From: SIG440 sp045645485
Lineage (GTDB): Bacteria; Bacillota; Clostridia; Monoglobales; Monoglobaceae
Assembly (NCBI GenBank): GCA_045645485.1
Contig: JAZRIX010000024.1
Coordinates: forward strand, 1 to 49,506
DNA length: 49,506 nt
Direction: 5' to 3'
Positions 7,913-15,515 of this stretch are shown in pieces. The notes beneath the pieces were generated by a model that was given only the letters and a program-made list of their open reading frames with translations, was not told the origin of the DNA and searched no databases. The number at the start of each line of letters is the position of its first letter. Positions within the stretch are counted from its first letter, which is position 1. The translations under genes were made by a program, and so were the position numbers.

Positions 7913-9233
7913 GTTGGAAGATATGAAGCTGAAGGAGCTTCAGAGTCTGGCAAAAGAAAGGGAAATAAAAAATATATCAAAGCTTAAAAAGGAAGAATTG
8001 ATAAAGCTTCTTTCAGATAGAGAAATAGCAGAAAATGAATCCGATGAAATAAAAGAATCAAGTGATTCAAAGTCGGAGAATAATGAAACAGGAGCGGTAT
8101 ACTCTGATCCTGTACGCAGGACAAATCTCAAAAGCGGTGTTCTGGAGGTTATGGGGGACGGTTACGGATTTTTGCGATCGGTTAATTATCAGTCAGGAGA
8201 AAATGACGTGTATGTTCCGCAGAATCAGATACGCAGGTTTAACCTGAAAACAGGTGACTTTATTGTGGGCAATACCCGTATGCAGCATGAAGGTGAGCGG
8301 TATGAAGCACTTCTTTATGTTCAGACGGTGAATGGCGACAAGGTTGACATTTCAATCCGCAGAAAGGCATTTGATGATCTTACTCCCGTTTATCCAAACG
8401 AGAGATTATGTCTTGAACGCGGCAGATGCGACTTCGCTATGCGTATGATTGATTTGATTTCGCCAATTGGAAAAGGTCAGAGAGGAATTATTGTTGCACC
8501 CCCCAAGGCGGGAAAGACAACACTCCTCAAAGCTATTGCAAACAGTATAACAGAAAACAATCCTGATGTTCACCTGATTGTTTTGCTGATAGATGAACGC
8601 CCTGAGGAAGTTACCGACATGCAAAGGTCAATCAAGGGTGATGTTATATTCTCAACCTTTGATGAAGAACCCACAAATCACACCAAGGTTGCTGAAATTG
8701 TTCTTGAACGTGCAAAACGTCTGGTTGAACATAAAAAGGATGTTGTGATTCTTCTTGACAGCATTACACGTCTTGCAAGAGCATACAATCTGACGGTTAT
8801 GCCATCGGGAAGAACGCTTTCGGGCGGACTTGACCCCGGTGCACTTTATAAGCCAAAGAGATTTTTCGGTGCCGCAAGAAATATTGAGGAGGGCGGAAGC
8901 CTTACAATTCTGGCAACAGCACTTATTGAGACGGGAAGCCGTATGGATGACGTTATCTTTGAGGAATTCAAGGGTACGGGAAATATGGAGGTTCACCTTG
9001 ACAGAAGGCTTCAGGAAAAGAGAGTGTTCCCTGCAATTGATATTGCAAAGTCGGGTACACGAAAAGAAGAGCTTCTGTTGGGTCAGAGTGAGCTTGAAGC
9101 TATATGGTCAATCCGCAAGGCGTTCAGTGCCAGAAATCCCGTTGAGGTAACCGAGACTATTATTTCACAGCTTGTAAAGACTGATAACAACCGTGAATTT
9201 ATTGATTCGGCATCGAAATTACTTGAAGATTAA
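7899..9233 (+). CDS. rho: Transcription termination factor Rho
   Basis: Hexameric RNA-dependent ATPase that terminates transcription; 444 aa. Residues 1-45 are the Rho N-terminal helical domain. Residues 48-66 are an acidic/serine linker. The RNA-binding cold-shock domain follows (GDGYGFLRS near 87). The ATPase core has Walker A PPKAGKTT (201-208), Walker B-type VVILLDSITRLARAYN and the GGSLTILATALIETGSRMD region. ATG at 7899 is chosen over the overlapping TTG at 7896 because AAGGGGGAG is directly upstream. It overlaps the cvpA stop, indicating coupling. Confidence 0.97.
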   Translation: MKASELEDMKLKELQSLAKEREIKNISKLKKEELIKLLSDREIAENESDEIKESSDSKSENNETGAVYSDPVRRTNLKSGVLEVMGDGYGFLRSVNYQSGENDVYVPQNQIRRFNLKTGDFIVGNTRMQHEGERYEALLYVQTVNGDKVDISIRRKAFDDLTPVYPNERLCLERGRCDFAMRMIDLISPIGKGQRGIIVAPPKAGKTTLLKAIANSITENNPDVHLIVLLIDERPEEVTDMQRSIKGDVIFSTFDEEPTNHTKVAEIVLERAKRLVEHKKDVVILLDSITRLARAYNLTVMPSGRTLSGGLDPGALYKPKRFFGAARNIEEGGSLTILATALIETGSRMDDVIFEEFKGTGNMEVHLDRRLQEKRVFPAIDIAKSGTRKEELLLGQSELEAIWSIRKAFSARNPVEVTETIISQLVKTDNNREFIDSASKLLED

Positions 9234-9272
9234 AAAAATATACAAAGTTTGCGAAAAAATTAACAAAAATAC

Positions 9273-9301
9273 TTGATAATTTTTGGTAAATGGAGTAAAA
9301 T
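9273..9301 (+). promoter_or_regulatory. Promoter for pgk
   Basis: TTGATA at 9273-9278 and TAAAAT at 9296-9301 with a 17-bp spacer, in the AT-rich gap between rho and pgk. Confidence 0.6.
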
Positions 9302-9344
9302 ATAAAATATACCAAAAGAGATTACAAAAATGGAGGTTTTTATT

Positions 9345-10535
9345 ATGAACAAAAAAACAGTAGACGACATTTGCCCAAAGGGCAAAAGAGTTCTTGTACG
9401 TTGTGACTTCAATGTTCCTATTAAGGAAGGCAAAATCACAGACGAGACAAGAATTGTGGGTGCCCTCCCCACAATCAAAAAGCTTATTGATGACGGTGCA
9501 AAGGTAATCCTTTGTTCACATATGGGCAAGCCTAAGGGTGAACCCAAGCCTGAGCTTTCACTTGCTCCCGTAGCAGCTCGTCTTTCAGAACTTCTTGGCA
9601 AGGATGTTGTTTTTGCTGCTGACGACAACGTTGTTGGCGAAAACGCAAAGAAGGCTGTTGCTGAAATGAATGATGGTGACGTTGTTCTTCTTGAAAATAC
9701 AAGATACAGAGCAGAAGAAACAAAGAATGTTGAAGAATTCAGCAAAGAGCTTGCAAGCCTCTGTGACATCTTTGTAAACGATGCATTCGGTACAGCTCAC
9801 CGTGCACACTGCTCAAATGTTGGTGTTACAGAATTTGTTGACACAGCTGTTGGCGGTTACCTCATCAATAAGGAGATCGAATACCTGGGTAATGCAGTAA
9901 ACAACCCCGTAAGACCTCTTGTTGCAGTTCTTGGCGGTTCAAAGGTATCTTCAAAGATTTCAGTTATCAACAACCTTCTCGAAAAGGTTGATACACTTAT
10001 CATCGGCGGCGGTATGGCTTATACATTTATGAAGGCTCTCGGTGAAGAAGTTGGTGATTCACTTCTCGAGGCTGACTACCTTGACTATGCAAAAGAAATG
10101 ATGGAAAAGGCTGAAGCTAAGGGTGTTAAGCTCCTTATCCCCGTGGACACAGTTGTTGCAACAGATTTTGATAACGATGCTGAAAAGAAGACAGTTGGCA
10201 GAGGCGAAATCGAAGCAGGATGGCAGGGCCTTGATATCGGTGAAAAGACAATCGCACTTTATAAGGATGCGCTCAAGGATGCAAAGACAGTTGTTTGGAA
10301 CGGACCTATGGGTGTATTCGAAATGCCAAACTTTGCAAAGGGGACAAATGCAATTGCAGAAATGCTTGCTGACCTCGATGCTACAACAATCATCGGCGGC
10401 GGTGACAGCGTTGCGGCTGTAAATCAGGCAGGTCTCGGTGACAAGATGAGTCACATTTCAACAGGCGGCGGTGCATCACTTGAATTCTTAGAGGGCAAGG
10501 ACCTCCCCGGCGTTGTTGCAATTAACGATAAATAA
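9345..10535 (+). CDS. pgk: Phosphoglycerate kinase
   Basis: Glycolytic ATP-forming step, 1,3-bisphosphoglycerate to 3-phosphoglycerate; 396 aa, the usual length. It has the substrate-binding RVLVRCDFNVPIKEG near the N-terminus, LCSHMGKPKG, NDAFGTAHRAHCS, and the nucleotide-binding WNGPMGVFE and GGGDSVAAV. ATG at 9345 is preferred over ATG at 9330, because GGAGG at 9332-9336 falls between them and is eight bases before 9345. Codon use is strongly biased (CTT, GGT, AAG), as in highly expressed genes. Confidence 0.97.
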   Translation: MNKKTVDDICPKGKRVLVRCDFNVPIKEGKITDETRIVGALPTIKKLIDDGAKVILCSHMGKPKGEPKPELSLAPVAARLSELLGKDVVFAADDNVVGENAKKAVAEMNDGDVVLLENTRYRAEETKNVEEFSKELASLCDIFVNDAFGTAHRAHCSNVGVTEFVDTAVGGYLINKEIEYLGNAVNNPVRPLVAVLGGSKVSSKISVINNLLEKVDTLIIGGGMAYTFMKALGEEVGDSLLEADYLDYAKEMMEKAEAKGVKLLIPVDTVVATDFDNDAEKKTVGRGEIEAGWQGLDIGEKTIALYKDALKDAKTVVWNGPMGVFEMPNFAKGTNAIAEMLADLDATTIIGGGDSVAAVNQAGLGDKMSHISTGGGASLEFLEGKDLPGVVAINDK

Positions 10536-10540
10536 GAAAA

Positions 10541-10649
10541 GCCCTCCTTGTGTAAAGGAGGGGGGACCGTCGAAGGCGGTAGGAGGATTGTTGGTAACAG
10601 AGACAATCCCTCAGTCACTGCGTGACAGCTCCCTTTGCACAAGGGAGCC
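10541..10649 (+). mobile_element. Palindromic MITE-like element, empty form
   Basis: A 109-bp nested palindrome between pgk and tpiA. It has an outer left hairpin (CTCCTT-gtgt-AAAGGAG), an inner hairpin (ACCG-tcgaagg-CGGT), a central stem (GGATTGT pairing with ACAATCC), then a hairpin AGTCACTGCGTGACA and an outer right hairpin (CTCCCTT-tgcac-AAGGGAG). The same architecture is repeated at 14998-15441, where a nuclease gene replaces the central loop. There is no T-run, so it is unlikely to terminate transcription; it will form a strong structure in a pgk-tpiA transcript. TAAATAA flanks both sides and could be a target duplication, but the flanks are AT-rich. Confidence 0.8.
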
Positions 10650-10684
10650 AGTAAATAATAAATTCACAAAGGAGATACATTGAA

Positions 10685-11437
10685 ATGGGTAAGTATATTA
10701 TTGCCGGCAACTGGAAAATGAACAAGTTGCCCAGTGAAACATATGATTTTGTTAAGGAAGTTGCAGCTGCAACAGAAGGTGCAAAGTGCGAGGTTGTTTG
10801 CTGTACACCTTATGTTTGCCTTGCAGAAGCTGTTCGTGCAGCTAAAGACACACACGTTAAAATCGGTGCTGAAAACCTTCACTTCGAAGACAAGGGTGCA
10901 TTTACCGGTGAAGTAAGTGCTGATATGCTCACAGACCTTGGTGTTGACTATGTTATCATCGGCCACTCAGAAAGAAGACAGTACTTTGCAGAAACTGACG
11001 AAACAGTTAACCTCAAGACAAAGAAGGCTTTAGAGAAGGGTCTCATCCCCATCGTTTGTGTTGGTGAAAGCCTTGAAGAAAGAGAAGCAGGAATTACAAT
11101 GGACCTCATTGCAATTCAGGTTAAGAAAGCTTTTGCTGGTATTGAAGCTGCTGATGCAAAGAAAGTGGTTATTGCTTACGAACCTATCTGGGCAATCGGT
11201 ACAGGCAAGACTGCAACAGCTGACCAGGCTCAGGAAGTTTGCGAAGGCATCAGAAAGATTTTTGCAGAGCTTTACTGCGACAAGTGTGCGGCTGAAGTTA
11301 CAATTCAGTACGGCGGAAGTATGAATGCAGGCAACGCTGCAGAGCTTCTTGCAAAGAACGATATCGATGGCGGTCTTATCGGTGGTGCAAGCCTTAAGAG
11401 TGCAGATTTCGCAGTTATCGTAAAAGCTGCTCAGTAA
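10685..11437 (+). CDS. tpiA: Triosephosphate isomerase
   Basis: Interconverts dihydroxyacetone phosphate and glyceraldehyde 3-phosphate; 250 aa TIM barrel. Catalytic residues are visible: Lys11 in GNWKMNK, His94 in IIGHSERR and Glu166 in AYEPIWAIGTG. The phosphate-binding QYGGSMNAGNA and GGLIGGASL loops are intact. AAAGGAG lies upstream of the ATG. No separate promoter is evident, so expression probably comes from pgk through the palindromic element. Confidence 0.97.
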   Translation: MGKYIIAGNWKMNKLPSETYDFVKEVAAATEGAKCEVVCCTPYVCLAEAVRAAKDTHVKIGAENLHFEDKGAFTGEVSADMLTDLGVDYVIIGHSERRQYFAETDETVNLKTKKALEKGLIPIVCVGESLEEREAGITMDLIAIQVKKAFAGIEAADAKKVVIAYEPIWAIGTGKTATADQAQEVCEGIRKIFAELYCDKCAAEVTIQYGGSMNAGNAAELLAKNDIDGGLIGGASLKSADFAVIVKAAQ

Positions 11438-11456
11438 TTTATATGTTAATCAGACG

Positions 11457-11486
11457 AGGGCGAATCTATATTCGCCCTTGTTTTTG
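11457..11486 (+). terminator. Terminator after tpiA
   Basis: AGGGCGAAT (11457-11465) pairs with ATTCGCCCT (11470-11478) around a four-base loop and is followed by TGTTTTT. Confidence 0.85.
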
Positions 11487-11527
11487 GGTAAGATATTACC
11501 AATGAATACAGAAAGGAATTTTTAATA

Positions 11528-13063
11528 ATGAGTAAAAAACCTTACGCACTTATTATAATGGACGGCTACGGTGTCAACGAACGCCATGAGGGTAATGCAA
11601 TTTATTCTGCAAAAACTCCCAATATGGACAAGTATATGGCACAGTACCCCAATGCAATTGTTCACGCATCAGGTATGGATGTTGGTCTTCCCGACGGACA
11701 GATGGGTAACTCTGAGGTTGGTCATACAAACATTGGTGCAGGAAGAATTGTTTATCAGGAGCTTACCAGAATCACAAAGTCAATTGAAGATGGTGACTTC
11801 TTTGAGAATGAAGCATTAAAGGGTGCTGTTGAAAACTGCAAGAAGAACGGCAGCGCACTTCACTTTATGGGTCTTTTGTCAGACGGTGGGGTACACAGCC
11901 ACATTAACCATCTTTACGGTCTCCTTGAAATGGCTAAGAAAAACGGTCTTGACAAGGTGTTTGTTCATTGTTTTATGGATGGACGTGACGTATCTCCCAC
12001 ATCAGGTGCAGACTTCGTTGAAGCTCTTGTTGCCAAAATGAGAGCACTTGAAACAGGTAAGATTGCAACTGTTATGGGCAGATACTATGCAATGGACCGT
12101 GACAACCGTTGGGAACGTGTATCAGAGGCATATAAGGCAATGGTATACGGCGAAGGAAACAAGGACACTTCTGCTGTTAATGCAATTAAAAAGTCATATA
12201 ACGAAAATGTAACCGACGAATTTGTTGTTCCCACAGTAATTACTGATGACAATGGCGAAGCACTGGGTAAGATTTCTGCAAATGACTCGGTTGTATTCTT
12301 CAACTTCAGACCTGACCGTGCAAGAGAAATCACAAGAACAATCGTAGATACAGAGTTCAATGGCTTTGAAAGAGAATTCTTTAGCACATACTATGTATGT
12401 ATGACACAGTATGACGCATCAATGCCCAATGTTCAGGTTGCGTTCAAACCCCAGAGCCTTGTAAATACCTTTGGTGAATATATCAGCAAAAAGGGTCTCC
12501 GTCAGCTCAGAATTGCTGAAACAGAGAAGTATGCACACGTTACATTTTTCTTTAACGGCGGTGTTGAAGCGGTTTATGACGGCGAGGACAGAGCACTTAT
12601 CAACTCACCCAAGGTTGCAACCTATGACCTTCAGCCTGAAATGAGTGCCCCCGAGGTTGCTGATGAAGTTGTGAAGAGAATCGAAAGCGGCGAATATGAC
12701 GTAATTGTTCTCAACTATGCAAACTGCGATATGGTTGGTCACACAGGCATTTTTGATGCGGCAGTTACTGCCGTTGAAACAGTTGATACATGTCTTGGCA
12801 AGACTGTTGATGCAATTATCAAAATGGGCGGTACAGCACTTATTACCGCTGACCACGGTAATGCAGACCAGATGGTTGACTATGATACAAATGACGTGTT
12901 CACAGCTCATACAACAAATGTGGTTCCCCTTGTTATGATTGGCGGACCTGAGGGTGCAAAGCTGAAAAACGGCAGACTTGCTGACCTTGCTCCCACAATG
13001 CTTGATCTTATGGGACTTGAAAAGCCTGAAGAAATGACAGGCGAAAGCCTTTTGGTGAAATAA
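11528..13063 (+). CDS. gpmI: 2,3-bisphosphoglycerate-independent phosphoglycerate mutase
   Basis: Mn-dependent interconversion of 3- and 2-phosphoglycerate; 511 aa, the full family length. It is an alkaline-phosphatase-superfamily fold with the metal-binding MDGYG start, the phosphoserine nucleophile Ser62 in MGNSEVGH, FMDGRD, the RxxR-type FNFRPDRAREITR, and the second metal cluster NYANCDMVGHTG and ITADHGNADQM. AAAGGAA precedes the ATG. It follows the tpiA terminator and ends at its own terminator, with the high-expression codon bias of the glycolytic group. Confidence 0.97.
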   Translation: MSKKPYALIIMDGYGVNERHEGNAIYSAKTPNMDKYMAQYPNAIVHASGMDVGLPDGQMGNSEVGHTNIGAGRIVYQELTRITKSIEDGDFFENEALKGAVENCKKNGSALHFMGLLSDGGVHSHINHLYGLLEMAKKNGLDKVFVHCFMDGRDVSPTSGADFVEALVAKMRALETGKIATVMGRYYAMDRDNRWERVSEAYKAMVYGEGNKDTSAVNAIKKSYNENVTDEFVVPTVITDDNGEALGKISANDSVVFFNFRPDRAREITRTIVDTEFNGFEREFFSTYYVCMTQYDASMPNVQVAFKPQSLVNTFGEYISKKGLRQLRIAETEKYAHVTFFFNGGVEAVYDGEDRALINSPKVATYDLQPEMSAPEVADEVVKRIESGEYDVIVLNYANCDMVGHTGIFDAAVTAVETVDTCLGKTVDAIIKMGGTALITADHGNADQMVDYDTNDVFTAHTTNVVPLVMIGGPEGAKLKNGRLADLAPTMLDLMGLEKPEEMTGESLLVK

Positions 13064-13076
13064 GAGAATTTACCGT

Positions 13077-13107
13077 AAAGAGCAGTGCAAAAAAGCATTG
13101 CTCTTTT
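13077..13107 (+). terminator. Terminator after gpmI
   Basis: A 12-bp stem (AAAGAGCAGTGC pairing with GCATTGCTCTTT, one G-T wobble) around an A6 loop. It marks the end of the glycolytic block and the left boundary of the accessory island. Confidence 0.8.
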
Positions 13108-13128
13108 GCATTATATAAGACAAATTTC

Positions 13129-13157
13129 TTGAAAATAGCAATTGTACGTGTTATAAT
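13129..13157 (+). promoter_or_regulatory. Promoter upstream of the GNAT pseudogene
   Basis: TTGAAA at 13129-13134, a 17-bp spacer and TATAAT at 13152-13157. The promoter looks intact although the gene it serves is frameshifted. Confidence 0.6.
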
Positions 13158-13247
13158 TAACATATACAAATTTTGTTTTATTGGCATCTGAATTCTCAGG
13201 TGAAATTATATTCAAGATATATTTGAATCTATGGAGATGAAATAAAT

Positions 13248-13686
13248 ATGAACAGCACAATAAAGGTTATGACTAAAAAAAGGTAAATTCTGCGTTTGAG
13301 AAATGAGGAGGGTGTTTTACGCTTCACAAGCGGTATTTACCAATGGCTCGGAGGAGATTTTTTCTAATGATATAGAAAACTGTATAAACGATAATCCCTA
13401 TTTGGAAGGGTATATTGTTGAAGGGTCAAACGGTATTCAAGGATATGCGATGATTGCTAAAAGCTTTTCAACCGAATTTGGAAAGCCGTGTATCTGGATT
13501 GAGGATTTGTATATCAAAGATGAACACAGAGGTTTTGGTATTGGGAATATGCTTATGGAATTTATCACAAAAAAGTACACAGACTGTATTTTTCGTTTGG
13601 AAGTTGAAGAAGAAAATGAGAGAGCTATTAATCTATATAAAAAATGTGGATTTACTGTTTTGCCGTACATTGAAATGAAAAAGTAA
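13248..13686 (+). pseudogene. GNAT acetyltransferase with a broken 5' end
   Basis: GNAT-family acetyltransferase. The intact C-terminal part (from 13303, 127 aa) has the acetyl-CoA loop in EDLYIKDEHRGFGIGNMLME and the C-terminal NLYKKCGF signature. The natural N-terminus appears to start at ATG 13248 (MNSTIKVMTKK), but the frame changes twice. One A missing from the seven-A run at 13275-13281 would restore KVNSAFEK, and one A missing near 13301 would restore joining to MRRVFYASQ. ATG 13303 has no convincing ribosome binding site. It is either a recent pseudogene or a sequence error; a shortened protein from 13303 would lack the first strand of the fold. Confidence 0.7.
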
Positions 13687-13720
13687 GCTGTTAAATTACA
13701 ATTTGCTTTATGTTTTTAGA

Positions 13721-13773
13721 AAGTCTTGATACGAGCCAAAATAAAGAATATCAAATGTTGTTGAAAGGAATGG
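13721..13773 (+). repeat. Cassette-boundary direct repeat, copy 1
   Basis: It lies directly before the stalk-protein gene. Its first part AGTCTTGATACGAGCC differs at 3 of 16 bases from copy 2. Its later part AATATCAAATGTTGTTGAAA differs at 3 of 20 bases from copy 4 (AATGTCGAATGTTGTCGAAA). TTGATA and TATCAA within it can pair. Confidence 0.6.
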
Positions 13774-13777
13774 TATT

Positions 13778-14941
13778 ATGAAAAAGTTCAAAATGACTAT
13801 TATCTTAAGTGCTGTTTTAATATGTATTATGCTTGTGCAAAGTACGGTGTTTGCTGAAAATGGTGATGTTGTAGGACATATTTATTCAACAGATATACTT
13901 GCTTTTGTTAATGGGAAACCTATAGATGGTTACAATATTGGAGGAAGAACCGTAGTTATAGCTGAAGACTTAGACAATTATGGTTTTCATTGTTTTTATA
14001 ATGACAATGAAAGAAAATTAGAAATTGTAGCATATTTCTATGAATTGGGAAATGATTTAAAAATTGCAGAAATACCAAGAGGAAAAGTTGGAAAAGTAGT
14101 TGGAGAGATTTACAAAACTGATATTAAAGTCTTCTTAAATGGTATTGAAATTGAAGGATATAATATAGGTGGTAGGACTGCTATCTGTTTAGAAGATATG
14201 GGGGATTTAAAAGATAGTTTAAATGCTGAGTATGGATATTCAAAATATTTAGGAAAATCAGTGTGGAATGAAAATGATAGGACTATTTCTTTTGAGTCTT
14301 TTGTCAGAAACGAGAACAAAGTAATGGGGATGCTGGCAAGGGTTAGCTATAATTTTATGGATAATATTTTGTACGCTTATCCGGATGATTTGTCAAAATC
14401 TCTTGAAATCAGACCTATAAATGAAAATCCTGCTTTTGAAAATTGCGAAAACAGTATTTATAGTAATAATTTTGCTAAAGACATAATTTCGCCATTATAT
14501 ATTGATATTAATGGTGAAAAGTCTGAGGTTGGTTTTGCGGTGAATAATCCAAACAGTGAATATGAAGTGCTTATGCATTTTTATAATATAACAGATACTA
14601 TTAAATTAACAGCTCAAGCAAAATCTCCTCGTAAGAGTTATGATGAGTCAATGGATTATTTTATGAATAAATATGAAGTTGTAAACAGGTTAGATAATGA
14701 TAAATATACTGTTCTTCACATAAATGATTCAGCTGATGGAGTGTTGTTTATCTATATTAACAAAAATGGTGGATATATAGTAGACGATTTCTTTAAATAT
14801 TATTCTGAGCAAGAAGTGAAAATATGGTTAGATGAAGAAGAGCAAAATGTAGTGTGTCATAGCGTTTATCCTTTTGCGGGTCCGCATGGTGCAACGACTA
14901 TGCAGTATAAATCAGATTTGAATGGTTTTGATTATGAATAA
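13778..14941 (+). CDS. Secreted protein with duplicated stalk-like N-terminal repeats, function unknown
   Basis: A 387-aa predicted exported protein. A signal peptide occupies residues 1-27 (cleavage after STVFA). Two tandem modules of about 75-80 aa follow. Each carries the pattern GxIYxTDIxxFxNGxxIxGYNIGGRT and a following ED-containing strand, reminiscent of the copper amine oxidase N-terminal/stalk domains common in Clostridia. The rest, from about residue 170, is not recognised. Base composition is visibly richer in A/T than the flanking glycolytic genes, suggesting acquisition. It is bracketed by boundary repeats at 13721 and 14945. GAAAGGAA lies upstream of the ATG. Confidence 0.65.
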   Translation: MKKFKMTIILSAVLICIMLVQSTVFAENGDVVGHIYSTDILAFVNGKPIDGYNIGGRTVVIAEDLDNYGFHCFYNDNERKLEIVAYFYELGNDLKIAEIPRGKVGKVVGEIYKTDIKVFLNGIEIEGYNIGGRTAICLEDMGDLKDSLNAEYGYSKYLGKSVWNENDRTISFESFVRNENKVMGMLARVSYNFMDNILYAYPDDLSKSLEIRPINENPAFENCENSIYSNNFAKDIISPLYIDINGEKSEVGFAVNNPNSEYEVLMHFYNITDTIKLTAQAKSPRKSYDESMDYFMNKYEVVNRLDNDKYTVLHINDSADGVLFIYINKNGGYIVDDFFKYYSEQEVKIWLDEEEQNVVCHSVYPFAGPHGATTMQYKSDLNGFDYE

Positions 14942-14944
14942 GTT

Positions 14945-14990
14945 ACTGTCTTGACACTAGCCTATAAAGATTGTCGAAAAAAGTTGAAAT
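14945..14990 (+). repeat. Cassette-boundary direct repeat, copy 2
   Basis: It begins four bases after the stalk-protein stop. TGTCTTGACACTAGCC aligns with copy 1, followed by ATAAAGATTGTCGAAAAAA; TTGTCGAAAAAA is shared exactly with copy 4. The palindromic nuclease element begins immediately after it. Confidence 0.55.
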
Positions 14991-14997
14991 CAAAAAA

Positions 14998-15441
14998 GCC
15001 TCCCTTGCCTAAAGGGAGGGGGACCGCTTTAGCGGTGGAGGGATACATGGAAAGAAAACACAATACAGAATTAACAACAAATGCAAGAACTCTGCGTAAA
15101 AATATGACAAAAGAAGAACGACATCTTTGGTATGATTTCTTAAAAAGCTATCCCGTTAGGTTTTTAAGACAAAAAGTAATTGATAATTACATAGTCGATT
15201 TTTATTGTCATAGTGCTAGGTTAATCATAGAACTTGATGGCTCACAGCATTATGAAGAAAAAGGTTTGTTGAAAGATAAAATCAGAACAGAAAGAATTGA
15301 ACAACGAAATCTAACAGTTATCAGAATATCAAATAATGATGTAAATAGAAACTTTGAGGGAGTTTGTCAATATATAGATATTGCAGTGAAAGAATCCCTC
15401 CGTCAGCCTACGGCTGACACATCCCTTTAGGCAAGGGAGGC
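14998..15441 (+). mobile_element. Palindromic element carrying a DUF559 nuclease gene
   Basis: A 444-bp element with imperfect inverted ends. The left end GCCTCCCTTGCCTAAAGGGA is matched on the opposite strand by the right end, and the match continues into flanking A/T bases. Inner hairpins are ACCGC-ttta-GCGGT (15023-15036) and GTCAGCC-tac-GGCTGAC (15402-15418). GGAGGGAT on the left pairs with ATCCCTCC on the right. The arms match the architecture of the gene-free element at 10541-10649. Everything between the innermost repeats is one open reading frame, so the gene occupies the loop of the palindrome. No transposase is present. Confidence 0.8.
15047..15430 (+). CDS. DUF559 (Vsr-like PD-(D/E)XK) endonuclease-domain protein
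   Basis: A 127-aa protein of the DUF559 family, related to very-short-patch-repair endonucleases. The conserved core is RQKVIDNYIVDFYC then ARLIIELDGSQHYEE, giving Asp51, Glu62 and Asp64 as candidate metal-binding residues. The conserved N-terminal ARTLRKNMTKEERHLW is intact. The start at 15047 is chosen because GGAGGG at 15037-15042 is correctly spaced and the family begins here; that ribosome binding site is part of the left palindrome arm. The last dozen codons (ESLRQPTADTSL) and the TAG stop are encoded by the right arm, so gene and repeat are fused. A role in moving the element is inference; repair or stand-alone nuclease function is the alternative. Confidence 0.8.
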   Translation: MERKHNTELTTNARTLRKNMTKEERHLWYDFLKSYPVRFLRQKVIDNYIVDFYCHSARLIIELDGSQHYEEKGLLKDKIRTERIEQRNLTVIRISNNDVNRNFEGVCQYIDIAVKESLRQPTADTSL

Positions 15442-15451
15442 TTTGATGCTC

Positions 15452-15508
15452 GGCATCTGGATTATACAGTCTTTATATAAATATTGTCCGATATTATTAA
15501 AAAAGGAG
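15452..15508 (+). repeat. Cassette-boundary direct repeat, copy 3
   Basis: It lies between the nuclease element and the TIR gene. GGCATCTGGATTATACAGTC differs at 2 of 20 bases from copy 5. ATTATACAGTCTTTATA is identical over 17 bases to copy 4. Its right end merges into the AAAAAAGGAGG ribosome binding site of the TIR gene. ATCtGG and CCGAT can pair with a one-base bulge. Confidence 0.65.
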
Positions 15509-15515
15509 GATATGC

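Noticed and set aside
10528..10660. TAAATAA on both sides of the empty palindromic element as a target-site duplication
   Set aside because: The flanks are AT-rich and the left copy includes the pgk stop codon; the loaded copy has no comparable duplication.
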